From the NCBI RefSeq assembly GCF_000331305.1, contig NZ_KB217478.1:3319795-3383794 (forward strand): a stretch of 64,000 bases of DNA, written 5' to 3'. This DNA is from Calothrix sp. PCC 7103. Lineage in GTDB: Bacteria; Cyanobacteriota; Cyanobacteriia; Cyanobacteriales; Nostocaceae. Below are positions 28,165 to 36,290 of this stretch, piece after piece (positions within the stretch are counted from its first letter, which is position 1; the number at the start of each line of letters is the position of its first letter). A model generated the notes under the pieces. That model made no database searches. It was not told the DNA's origin and saw only the letters and a program-made list of their open reading frames with translations. A program made the translations under genes and the position numbers.

Positions 28165-28438
28165 ATTAGTCGCACAAATTTACATTTTGAACATACATTT
28201 CGCAAATTTTTAAATTATTTTCAAATTACGTAAATCTGGGTATTCACTATGTTGAGCCAATTTATCGGTTATATCAGTTATAATAAATGGTATTTTTGTT
28301 TGAAAAATTATTTTTAAAGTCAGGTAAAAAGAGTATAAGCAGATATCATTTTAAGCTCAAAAGAGACTTGCTGAGGCAGGCCGCTTTTATATTTTTAATA
28401 TCAATATAAACATCTTGTTTGTAAAAGGAAAATATAAG

Positions 28439-29638
28439 ATGAAAATTCTCCAAGTTCACAACGCCTACCAACACTTAGGTGGTGAGGAAGTTGTTGTTAA
28501 TGCTGAGTACGACATGCTCAAAGATTACGGGCATAATATTCATCAGTGGATTGTTCAAAATTTAGGCATTGATAATGTTAATATCTTAAAAAAAGCAAAT
28601 ATTGCATTGCGATCAGTTTGGTCTGATAAATCTTATCAGCAAGCTTATAAGAAATTACAAGAATTTAAACCAGATGTGGTTCACGTACATAACACAATAC
28701 CATTAATTTCACCCTCTATATATACTGCTTGTAATGATGTAGGTATTCCTGTTATCCATACTTTGCATAACTACAAACTCATTTGTCCAGGAGCTTATTT
28801 ATATCGCCAAGGTCAGGCCTGCGAAGATTGTGTTGGGAAAGCTGTTGCATATCCGAGTATAGCCAAGGCCTGTTATCGCGGAAGCTGTTCTCAAAGTGCA
28901 GTTACAGCTACAGGTTTAGCGTTCCATAAACTGCTAAAAACTTACCAAAAAAATATAGATATTTATATTACTTTAACAAGATTTGCACGTGAAAAGTTTA
29001 TTCAAGGTGGCTTACCTGCTGAAAAAATAGCTGTTAAACCCAATTTTGTATCCTCAGATATTCAAGTCGGAGAACATAAAGGACAGTATGCATTATTTGT
29101 AGGAAAACTAGTAGAGTATAAAGGCATAGAAACGCTTCTCAAAGCTTGGCATTTATTAGATGAAAGCATCCCATTAAAAGTTGTTGGGCAAGGACCATTG
29201 GAAATTTTGCTCAAAAGCAATTTACCCAAAGGACTTGAATACCTAGGCACCCTTCCTAGAGATAAAGTTATCCATCTCATGCAAAACGCTAGCGTGTTGA
29301 TATTTCCTTCTGAATGGTACGAACCTTTCGGTATGGTAGCAGTTGAAGCTTTTGCAACTGGATTACCTGTGATTGGGAGTCGTGTTGGTGGTATTTCAGA
29401 AATTGTTAAGGAAGGATACTCTGGCTGGACTTTTACTCCAAAAGATGCCCAAGATTTAGCTAGAACAGTCAAACTTGCTTGGTCAGATATTGCAGAACTG
29501 CGGCGCCGAGGTGTAATGGCACGTAAACAATACGAGGACTGCTACTCTCAAGAGCAAAATTATCGAATGATGATGAATATTTACGAAACTGCTATTCAAT
29601 GGCATCAAGCAGGACGTAAATCATTAACAGTTTTTTAG
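28439..29638 (+). CDS. Family 4 glycosyltransferase
   Basis: The N-terminus MKILQVHNAYQHLGGEEVV, the acceptor-side region VIHTLHNYKLICPGAYLY with a CEDC loop, and the donor-side FPSEWYEPFGMVAVEAFATG and LPVIGSRVGG identify a GT4 enzyme. I choose the ATG at 28439 over one 24 bases upstream because AAAGGAAAA lies just before it and the family starts there. The 270-base gap before it holds no gene. The sugar specificity is unknown. Confidence 0.8.
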   Translation: MKILQVHNAYQHLGGEEVVVNAEYDMLKDYGHNIHQWIVQNLGIDNVNILKKANIALRSVWSDKSYQQAYKKLQEFKPDVVHVHNTIPLISPSIYTACNDVGIPVIHTLHNYKLICPGAYLYRQGQACEDCVGKAVAYPSIAKACYRGSCSQSAVTATGLAFHKLLKTYQKNIDIYITLTRFAREKFIQGGLPAEKIAVKPNFVSSDIQVGEHKGQYALFVGKLVEYKGIETLLKAWHLLDESIPLKVVGQGPLEILLKSNLPKGLEYLGTLPRDKVIHLMQNASVLIFPSEWYEPFGMVAVEAFATGLPVIGSRVGGISEIVKEGYSGWTFTPKDAQDLARTVKLAWSDIAELRRRGVMARKQYEDCYSQEQNYRMMMNIYETAIQWHQAGRKSLTVF

Positions 29639-29679
29639 CTGACACAATATTCATTTAGAAACAAGGAAAATCAAATTTA

Positions 29680-30519
29680 ATGAAAATTTCAATTATAACT
29701 CCCGTTTACAATGGTGAAAAAACGATTGAAAGAACAATCTTAAGTGTTATCAATCAACAACCTGAATCACAAATTGAATACATTATTATAGACGGTGCCT
29801 CCAAAGATGATACTCTCAAAATTATTAATAGATATGCCAATAAAATTAATGTTATAGTTTCAGAAGAAGATAAAGGTGTCTACGATGCTATGAATAAAGG
29901 CATATCACAAGCAACAGGCGATATTATCGGTATTATTAATTCTGATGATTGGTATAACGAAGGCGCCCTAAAAGCAGTAGAAAAAGCATTTCTAGAAAAA
30001 CCAGATGTTGCCATTGTTCATTCTCCTGTAAAAAATTATGTAGAAGACCAGCTTTTTAGTACATTTTTGCCAGGAGATTTAGAATATCTACCCTTTAAAA
30101 TGACCATTGCCCATCCTAGTTGTTTTGTTAAAAAGGAAGTTTATAAAAAAATAGGTTGCTTTGACCTAAGCTATTCAATGGCTGCAGATTACGACTTTAT
30201 CTTGCGAGCTTATGCAAATTCATATAAGTTTTATCGCATTGATAATGCATTAGCTTCTTTTTCACTGAATGGTATGACTGGTAACTGGGCTAACCGACTT
30301 AAATTAATAAGAGAAAGCTGGCAATGTACTACTAAATTTGTAATTCAATATCAGAAACATCTGAAAATTCAACATCATTTTTTTTATTTTAAGCGCTTTT
30401 TGACAGAAATGATTTTAATTCCAATTAAATTTATAGACCCACATATTATAATTAAAATCAAAGGTTTTGTTCGACAGCGCTTTGGTAAACTATCATCAGA
30501 CCGATATGGCGCTTGGTAG
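29680..30519 (+). CDS. Family 2 glycosyltransferase
   Basis: The 279-residue GT-A protein opens MKISIITPVYNGEKTIERTI, followed by EYIIIDGASKDDT, the DxD-like NSDDWYNEGALK, and ADYDFILRAY near residue 165. All are classic GT2 positions. It adds a sugar to the lipid-linked intermediate on the cytoplasmic side. ACAAGGAAAA precedes the ATG. Confidence 0.85.
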   Translation: MKISIITPVYNGEKTIERTILSVINQQPESQIEYIIIDGASKDDTLKIINRYANKINVIVSEEDKGVYDAMNKGISQATGDIIGIINSDDWYNEGALKAVEKAFLEKPDVAIVHSPVKNYVEDQLFSTFLPGDLEYLPFKMTIAHPSCFVKKEVYKKIGCFDLSYSMAADYDFILRAYANSYKFYRIDNALASFSLNGMTGNWANRLKLIRESWQCTTKFVIQYQKHLKIQHHFFYFKRFLTEMILIPIKFIDPHIIIKIKGFVRQRFGKLSSDRYGAW

Positions 30520-30573
30520 TGATTAATTCATTTTAAATATACATTCCTAACTTTTGGCTTAAATTCATATTTT

Positions 30574-31359
30574 ATGAGCGATTCAACAAGAGTCAATATT
30601 TGCAACGTTCATATCGATAAATACTCCTTTGATGAGGTTGTAGAGCGAATTATACATCATGCGCTTTCAAGAAACTCTCCTCAATATGTGGTGACACCAA
30701 ATGCACAACATGTTGTCACCCTACAACGCGATTCTCTTTTTCGTTCTATTTATCGAAAAGCTTTTCTTGTAGTACCAGACGGTGTTCCACTTCTTTGGGC
30801 AGCTAGACTTTTCAATACACCACTCTCAGGTCGAGTGAATGGAACAGATCTATTTGACCAGTTATGTCAAGCGAGTGCAGACAAAAGGTTAAAGGTGTTT
30901 TTGCTAGGTGGTCGTCCTGGTGCAGCCCAAAAAGCTGCATATACGTTAAAAAACAAGTACTCTAACTTAAAAATTGTTGGCACTTACTGCCCACCCTATG
31001 GCTTTGAGTCTGATCTGTCTGAACTGCAAAAAATTAATTTGGCTATTCAGACGGCATCTCCTGATATTCTTTTCGTTGGTTTAGGTGCCCCAAAACAGGA
31101 GTATTGGATATATCACAATTATCAAAAATTGAATGTACCTGTATCACTTGGTATTGGAGTCAGTTTTGAATTAATTTCCGGTATGGTAACAAGAGCGCCA
31201 TTAGTAATGCAAAAATTAGGTCTGGAATGGTTATTCCGCTTAATTGTTGAGCCTAGAAGATTATGGCGACGTTATGTTATTGGTAATACCATTTTTTTGC
31301 TGTTAGTAATACGGCATAAGCTCAGACAATTTAGATATAGTGAACCAAAAATTTTTTAA
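30574..31359 (+). CDS. WecG/TagA/CpsF family glycosyltransferase
   Basis: The 261-residue protein shows the family's order of motifs: VTPNAQHVVTLQRD, FLVVPDGVPLLWAAR, KVFLLGGRPGAAQKAA and DILFVGLGAPKQEYWI, then a basic amphipathic C-terminus (RLIVEPRRLWRRYVIG) that contacts the membrane. Members transfer ManNAc or glucose-type residues onto lipid-linked sugars as the second step. It lies before the initiating sugar transferase, so the two probably make the first disaccharide. Confidence 0.85.
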   Translation: MSDSTRVNICNVHIDKYSFDEVVERIIHHALSRNSPQYVVTPNAQHVVTLQRDSLFRSIYRKAFLVVPDGVPLLWAARLFNTPLSGRVNGTDLFDQLCQASADKRLKVFLLGGRPGAAQKAAYTLKNKYSNLKIVGTYCPPYGFESDLSELQKINLAIQTASPDILFVGLGAPKQEYWIYHNYQKLNVPVSLGIGVSFELISGMVTRAPLVMQKLGLEWLFRLIVEPRRLWRRYVIGNTIFLLLVIRHKLRQFRYSEPKIF

Positions 31360-31545
31360 TATATGGCTGCAATTTAGTTATCTAAGTTAATTAAAGTGTT
31401 CCTTTTTATCTCAAATTATAACTGTTAGATTTCTCTTGACAGTATGAGCAATAAGTGTTCCAACTTGGCTTTAAATATCGGTTAATTAATGTACTAGATA
31501 AATCAGATCAAGTGCAATTTAAAAAGCTTAATACATTTTTATAAC

Positions 31546-32982
31546 GTGGAAATTATGGTCTTAAAGTCGCTATCATTTTTCAGTATTAAACCGGATTTAA
31601 GGTCAGCAAAAGGCACTCATATTCAGCGAGGATTCATAGTCAGATTACTCCGGGTAATCACATTAGTGGTTTTAGATACTGTCTCGTTAGCTTTTGCATG
31701 GAGACTAGCAATATATTTCGGTACTCCAATTCAATCACCTTGGACACAAGAAGTCTCTTTTCTCTTATTGAATGTCACTGTTGCACTTAGTATATTTTTT
31801 ACGTCTGGTTTGTACAAAGCAGGTACTAATCGTCGTAACTATACGCGCGTTATTCAAGCCATTTCACTTTCTTCTATTCTGCTGCTACTAATTGGTTTTT
31901 TATATGCTCCTGAAGTGTATGTATCCCGCTCGATTTTCTTGCTCTCTTGGTTATTATCTGTAATTTTTACTTGTGCTTCTCGCTTTGCTTTTGATACTAG
32001 TACCAAACTTCTCCGTAATCAAGGTGCCGTTCGTCACGCCATCTTTCTAATTACTGATTTAGAAGAACAACAAGAGCAAGTTAACTTAATTGAAAAAGAA
32101 AATTGCTACATAGTTCAAGGTGTTGCTGATTCGAGTTGTCTTGATTTAGCTAATCGCGAACAGACACTTCAGTATCTACGCGAACTCGGTGTAGTAGAAG
32201 CTTTTGTTTCTTGGAGTTCTATTAAAGATCGCTTGTACATTTGCTGGCATTTTTACACCGCTGGCATCACAATTCGTATACTCCCAAATAAGCACGAGCT
32301 ATATCACCCCAAATCTCAAGTTTGGATGCTGGGCGACCTTCCTTGTCTGACTATTCCGGCGCCTATTCTTGCTGGTAGTGATTTTTGGCTGAAACGAATT
32401 TTTGATTTGGTTTGTTCGACAATACTATTAATCGGTTTTTCGCCACTGTACATTAGTATTGCTATACTCATCAAACTTGACTCTCCAGGGCCTATTTTCT
32501 TTAAACAAGACCGAGTGGGGTTGCATAGTAAAAAGTTTAAAATTTGGAAGTTCCGAACAATGGTGACGAATGCGGAAAAACTACAAGCTGCATTAGAAGC
32601 CAAAAATGAAATTAAAGATGGGGTACTTTTTAAACTTAAAGATGACCCGCGTATTACTAAGGTTGGTAAGTTTCTACGTCGCTATAGTCTTGATGAGTTG
32701 CCACAGTTATTTAATGTGGTACTTGGTGAAATGAGTCTTGTTGGTCCGCGTCCACTTCCATTGCGTGATGTGGAACGTTTTAAGACTATGCATTTTATTC
32801 GTCAGGAAGTTCTGCCTGGTATAACTGGTTTATGGCAAGTGTCTGGACGTTCGGATATTGATAATTTTGAAGAGGGTGTGCGATTGGATATTAGTTATAT
32901 TGAAAATTGGTCGGTTTGGCTTGATTTGAAGATTTTGTTCAAAACTGTTGGGGTTGTGTTTAATAAGACTGGGGCTTATTAA
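31546..32982 (+). CDS. Polyprenyl-phosphate sugar-1-phosphate transferase (WbaP/WcaJ type)
   Basis: About five N-terminal TM helices, a degenerate Rossmann-like middle and a C-terminal bacterial sugar transferase domain are seen. The last has KRIFDLVCSTILLIGFSPLY, KLDSPGPIFFKQDRVG, WKFRTMV, YSLDELPQLFNVVLGEMSLV and GLWQVSGRSD. These are the catalytic DxE-type and membrane re-entrant motifs of enzymes that start repeat-unit synthesis on undecaprenyl phosphate. The start is GTG at 31546; an ATG three codons later is an alternative. It ends the exopolysaccharide operon. Confidence 0.88.
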   Translation: MEIMVLKSLSFFSIKPDLRSAKGTHIQRGFIVRLLRVITLVVLDTVSLAFAWRLAIYFGTPIQSPWTQEVSFLLLNVTVALSIFFTSGLYKAGTNRRNYTRVIQAISLSSILLLLIGFLYAPEVYVSRSIFLLSWLLSVIFTCASRFAFDTSTKLLRNQGAVRHAIFLITDLEEQQEQVNLIEKENCYIVQGVADSSCLDLANREQTLQYLRELGVVEAFVSWSSIKDRLYICWHFYTAGITIRILPNKHELYHPKSQVWMLGDLPCLTIPAPILAGSDFWLKRIFDLVCSTILLIGFSPLYISIAILIKLDSPGPIFFKQDRVGLHSKKFKIWKFRTMVTNAEKLQAALEAKNEIKDGVLFKLKDDPRITKVGKFLRRYSLDELPQLFNVVLGEMSLVGPRPLPLRDVERFKTMHFIRQEVLPGITGLWQVSGRSDIDNFEEGVRLDISYIENWSVWLDLKILFKTVGVVFNKTGAY

Positions 32983-33036
32983 ATAATTGATAGATGTGTG
33001 TTGGGTTGCGCTGGCGCTACACCCAACCTACGATTA

Positions 33037-33294
33037 TTAGAGTGAACCTGCTGTGTCCGGCGCCACTACTTCACCTGTGCCAATTTCGAGTATCATGTCT
33101 TGGTCGGTGATTAATTCGCTTAGTTCTTTTACTTGTAGGTTCATTTCTTCGCAAGCTTTTCGTAAGTCTCTGGCAAACTCATTTAAATTATCACCATAAC
33201 CGCATTGTCGTGCGGCAGTTTCTATTCCTTGTTTGGCATTCGCACGCGCGCAGTCTACTAGTTCTGTACCTTGTAATTTTTCTAGAGATGCCAT
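33037..33294 (-). CDS. Small hypothetical protein (85 aa)
   Basis: The start is ATG at 33294, since AAGGAAAAAGCT directly precedes it; an upstream in-frame Met adds 11 poorly fitting residues. The protein (MASLEKLQGTELVDCARANA) has two Cys and an acidic helical C-terminal half ending in DTAGSL. It resembles small soluble cyanobacterial proteins of unknown function. It lies downstream of and parallel to the stress-type SDR gene, and may respond to the same signals, but nothing in the sequence proves this. Confidence 0.65.
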   Translation of the reverse strand: MASLEKLQGTELVDCARANAKQGIETAARQCGYGDNLNEFARDLRKACEEMNLQVKELSELITDQDMILEIGTGEVVAPDTAGSL

Positions 33295-33419
33295 AGCTTT
33301 TTCCTTATTTATATTTCGCCACTTCAATTAAAGTAATAATTATTATTTATTAAGTCTTCTTTCTTATGGTTGAAATTTTGGCACCACTGATGTTAAAAGA
33401 ATTGACCTTTATATAGAGT

Positions 33420-33439
33420 AATCCCCCTGTTGGGGGGAT
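33420..33439. terminator. GC-rich hairpin after the SDR gene
   Basis: ATCCCCC-TGTT-GGGGGGAT is a strong short hairpin directly beyond the SDR stop codon in the minus direction. It nearly matches the hairpin at 3618-3634, so it is either a recurrent terminator type or a repeat. Confidence 0.5.
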
Positions 33440-33443
33440 CAAA

Positions 33444-34298
33444 TTACCCATTAACAACGGCGCCACCATTTGGATGCAATACTTGGCCTGTTATGTATGA
33501 TGAGTCGTCTGAGGCTAGGAATACATAGCTTGGCGCCACTTCTTCGGGTTGTCCTGGTCGCTGCATTGGTACTTGTTTACCAAAGCTAGCAACTTTTTCT
33601 TCAGGGAATGTTGCGGGAATTAATGGTGTCCATATTGGACCAGGTGCAACACCGTTAACGCGAATCCCTTTTTCTACCAAATTTTGCGATAACGAACGGG
33701 TGAAAGCTACAATGGCGCCTTTAGTAGAAGAATAGTCAAGTAGTTCAGGACTACCTTTATACGCTGTAACAGAAGTAGTGTTAATAATTGCACTACCTTC
33801 ATGTAAATGCTTCATAGCAGCTTTGGTCATGAAGAACATTGAAAAAATGTTTGTACGGAAGGTTTTTTCTAATTGTTCTTCGGTAATATCTTCTATACTT
33901 TCTTGCGGATGCTGTTCGGCAGCGTTGTTGACTAAAATATCTAGCTTGCCAAATTCGTCTACTGTTTGCTGAACTGCTTGCTGGCAAAAGGATTCTGAAC
34001 CAATATCTCCAGCTATTGTAACCGCGCGACCACCGTATTTCTCAACTAGATGCTTTGTTTCTTTGGCATCTTCGTGTTCGCTTAAGTAAAGAATTGCTAC
34101 GTTGGCGCCTTCTTTTGCATATGCTATTGCAACAGCACGCCCTATACCACTATCGGCGCCTGTAATTAATGCAACTTTATTTTCTAACTTACCACTACCC
34201 CGATATTTTGAATCATCAGCTTGAGGCTTTGGAGTCATTTGCGCTTCAGAACCTGGTAACTCTTGGGATTGTGGTGGCTGTAATTGTTCTTGTGGCAT
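33444..34298 (-). CDS. Short-chain dehydrogenase/reductase, general-stress type
   Basis: A proline/glutamine-rich N-terminal extension (QEQLQPPQSQELPGSEAQ) precedes the Rossmann fold: cofactor motif TGADSGIGR, NNAAEQ, and the catalytic Ser..YSSTK (Tyr-x-x-x-Lys). The C-terminal GQVLHPNGGAVVNG is typical. This arrangement matches the YhdF/GSP39-like subfamily (about 285 residues) induced by stress in many bacteria. The substrate is unknown. NADP or NAD use cannot be decided from the sequence alone. Confidence 0.88.
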   Translation of the reverse strand: MPQEQLQPPQSQELPGSEAQMTPKPQADDSKYRGSGKLENKVALITGADSGIGRAVAIAYAKEGANVAILYLSEHEDAKETKHLVEKYGGRAVTIAGDIGSESFCQQAVQQTVDEFGKLDILVNNAAEQHPQESIEDITEEQLEKTFRTNIFSMFFMTKAAMKHLHEGSAIINTTSVTAYKGSPELLDYSSTKGAIVAFTRSLSQNLVEKGIRVNGVAPGPIWTPLIPATFPEEKVASFGKQVPMQRPGQPEEVAPSYVFLASDDSSYITGQVLHPNGGAVVNG

Positions 34299-34413
34299 AA
34301 CAAAACTTAAAATTAATTAACTATCAGCCGCAATTAAAAACTAAACCTTGGATTGATTACTCTCTCCAAGGTAATAAAGATGTGTGTGTCCTATGTGCAT
34401 TGCTAGTTAGCAA

Positions 34414-34449
34414 ATATCTCAACCTTGAGATATAAGAAACCTGGTTTCT
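34414..34449. repeat. Tight hairpin plus family B palindrome in the divergent promoter gap
   Basis: ATATCTCAA-CC-TTGAGATAT (34414-34433) is followed at once by AGAAACC-T-GGTTTCT (34435-34449). Both lie in the 316-base gap between the SDR and ligase genes, which otherwise shows no gene. Confidence 0.7.
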
Positions 34450-34614
34450 AGCGTTTTTTGAGCAAAAGTGTTTCTTTAGAGTAATTGCCAACGTTACATT
34501 CATGTTCGAGATTTATATAATGTGACTTAAACACAGCAAGCATCCGCGCGCTTGTCGAGGTATACCTTTGTGTTGAGCATCTAATTGGGAGTATATGAGT
34601 GAGGCACAAGTGCT

Positions 34615-36216
34615 ATGCAAACCTTTGATAGTTCGGATGTAATAGAGCAGGTTGATACATTCCGCGACTTGCAAACAACTTTACGCGACCGTTGGAAAAC
34701 CATTGAGTTATTCGACAACAGCGATGCTGATATTCTTGTCATCCCCTCGCTGAGTATCGACCAACGCGAACTCATGAAAATTGAAGGTTGTGAACATTAT
34801 GAAGAACGATTATTATTCTCTTTAATTCGCTTGCAAAATCCTCGGACGCGCTTAGTTTACGTGACTTCAATGCCATTGCATCCGAGTGTTGTTGATTATT
34901 ATTTACAGTTATTGCCAGGAATTCCCTTTTCTCACGCACGTAACCGTCTGTTACTATTATCTACTTACGACTCATCGCAAAAGCCCCTTAGTCAAAAAAT
35001 TTTAGAACGTCCCCGTTTGCTTGAGCGGATTCGTCAAGCTTTGCGTTTAAACAAGTCATTTATAACGTGCTATAATTCTACCGATTTAGAGGCTGAATTA
35101 TCTATAAAGTTAGGTGTCCCTTTATATGCTCCTGCTCCTGACCTACAAATCTGGGGAACAAAAAGCGGCAGTAGGCAAGTTTTCGCAGAGTCAAATGTAC
35201 CTCATCCTGATGGAAGTGCTTTGGTTAAAACTGTTTCGGAGTTAGCGGAAGTTGCTGCACAGTTATGGGAGCGTCAACCAACATTACAACGTATGGTTGT
35301 TAAACTCAACGAAGGTATTTCTGGTGAAGGTAATGCTTTGTTGGACTTGCGACCAATATCTCATCTGGCGCCACCAAACGAGACACATTCATCTCGTGTT
35401 GCAGCAATTAAGGACAATTTTTCGCTACTGCGCTTCCAAGCAAGCCAAGAAAGTTGGGATAATTTTTCTGGACGTATTGCAGAACTTGGTGCCATCGTCG
35501 AAGCGTTTGTAGAAGGAGAAATCAAACGTTCTCCTAGTGTTCAAGGACGCATTACTCCCAGTGGGGACGTCGAAATTTTATCTACTCACGACCAAATACT
35601 AGGTGGACCCGATGGGCAAATATACTTAGGTTGTGAATTTCCTGCTGATGAAGCATACAGGTTGCGCTTACAGCAGTTGGGTTTAAAAGTTGGTCAGAAT
35701 TTAGCAGAAAAAGGCGCCTTAGAGCGTTATGGTGTTGACTTTATTACCGTCCAAAAAGAAAATGGCGAGTGGGATATTCAAGCAATTGAAATTAACTTGC
35801 GAAAAGGTGGTACAACTCACCCATTCATGACGTTAAAATTACTAACGAACGGTCGTTATAATCTTTCAACAGGTTTATTTTACAGCCAACAAGGGCGCCC
35901 GAAATACTATATTGCTACCGATAACCTACAAAAAGACCGCTATAAAGGATTATTACCGAATGACTTGATGGATATTATTGCCCATCACCGTTTGCACTTT
36001 GACTCTGGAACCGAGACGGGAACAGTATTCCATTTAATGGGCTGTTTGTCACAGTTTGGAAAATTAGGGTTAACAAGTATTGGTGACTCACTCCAAGAAG
36101 CTGAAGATATTTATAATAAGGTCACGAAAGTTTTGGATGCAGAAACTAGTAATAAGAACCGTGATTTTTCTGCTATTTCAGAATATACTTTGCCTATTTC
36201 TTGGGAAGAAGGTTAA
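34615..36216 (+). CDS. PGM1-like ATP-grasp peptide/carboxylate-amine ligase
   Basis: The 533-residue protein matches the peptide ligase PGM1-related family. An N-terminal domain includes LVYVTSMPLHPSVVDYYLQL. A central ATP-grasp region follows, with KLNEGISGEGNALLDL (ATP-binding loop), EGEIKRSPSVQ, and metal/ATP residues in QAIEINLRKGGTTHPF. PGM1 in pheganomycin synthesis joins an amino acid derivative to a peptide; the cyanobacterial proteins have no proven substrate. It converges on the NRPS gene, 73 bases away across two hairpins, making it a possible partner ligase, though this family also occurs alone in cyanobacteria. Confidence 0.7.
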   Translation: MQTFDSSDVIEQVDTFRDLQTTLRDRWKTIELFDNSDADILVIPSLSIDQRELMKIEGCEHYEERLLFSLIRLQNPRTRLVYVTSMPLHPSVVDYYLQLLPGIPFSHARNRLLLLSTYDSSQKPLSQKILERPRLLERIRQALRLNKSFITCYNSTDLEAELSIKLGVPLYAPAPDLQIWGTKSGSRQVFAESNVPHPDGSALVKTVSELAEVAAQLWERQPTLQRMVVKLNEGISGEGNALLDLRPISHLAPPNETHSSRVAAIKDNFSLLRFQASQESWDNFSGRIAELGAIVEAFVEGEIKRSPSVQGRITPSGDVEILSTHDQILGGPDGQIYLGCEFPADEAYRLRLQQLGLKVGQNLAEKGALERYGVDFITVQKENGEWDIQAIEINLRKGGTTHPFMTLKLLTNGRYNLSTGLFYSQQGRPKYYIATDNLQKDRYKGLLPNDLMDIIAHHRLHFDSGTETGTVFHLMGCLSQFGKLGLTSIGDSLQEAEDIYNKVTKVLDAETSNKNRDFSAISEYTLPISWEEG

Positions 36217-36244
36217 ATAGTGTCTTGTGAGTCAATGTCTTGTG

Positions 36245-36290
36245 GGTCAGGCATCCCTGCCTGACCACTGCACAGGCAAGATGCCTGTGC
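36245..36290. terminator. Two tandem 9-bp-stem hairpins between convergent genes
   Basis: GGTCAGGCA-TCCC-TGCCTGACC (36245-36266) and GCACAGGCA-AGA-TGCCTGTGC (36270-36290) lie between the ligase and NRPS stop codons. They belong to the GGGCATCC-type repeats and could act as a bidirectional terminator. Confidence 0.65.
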
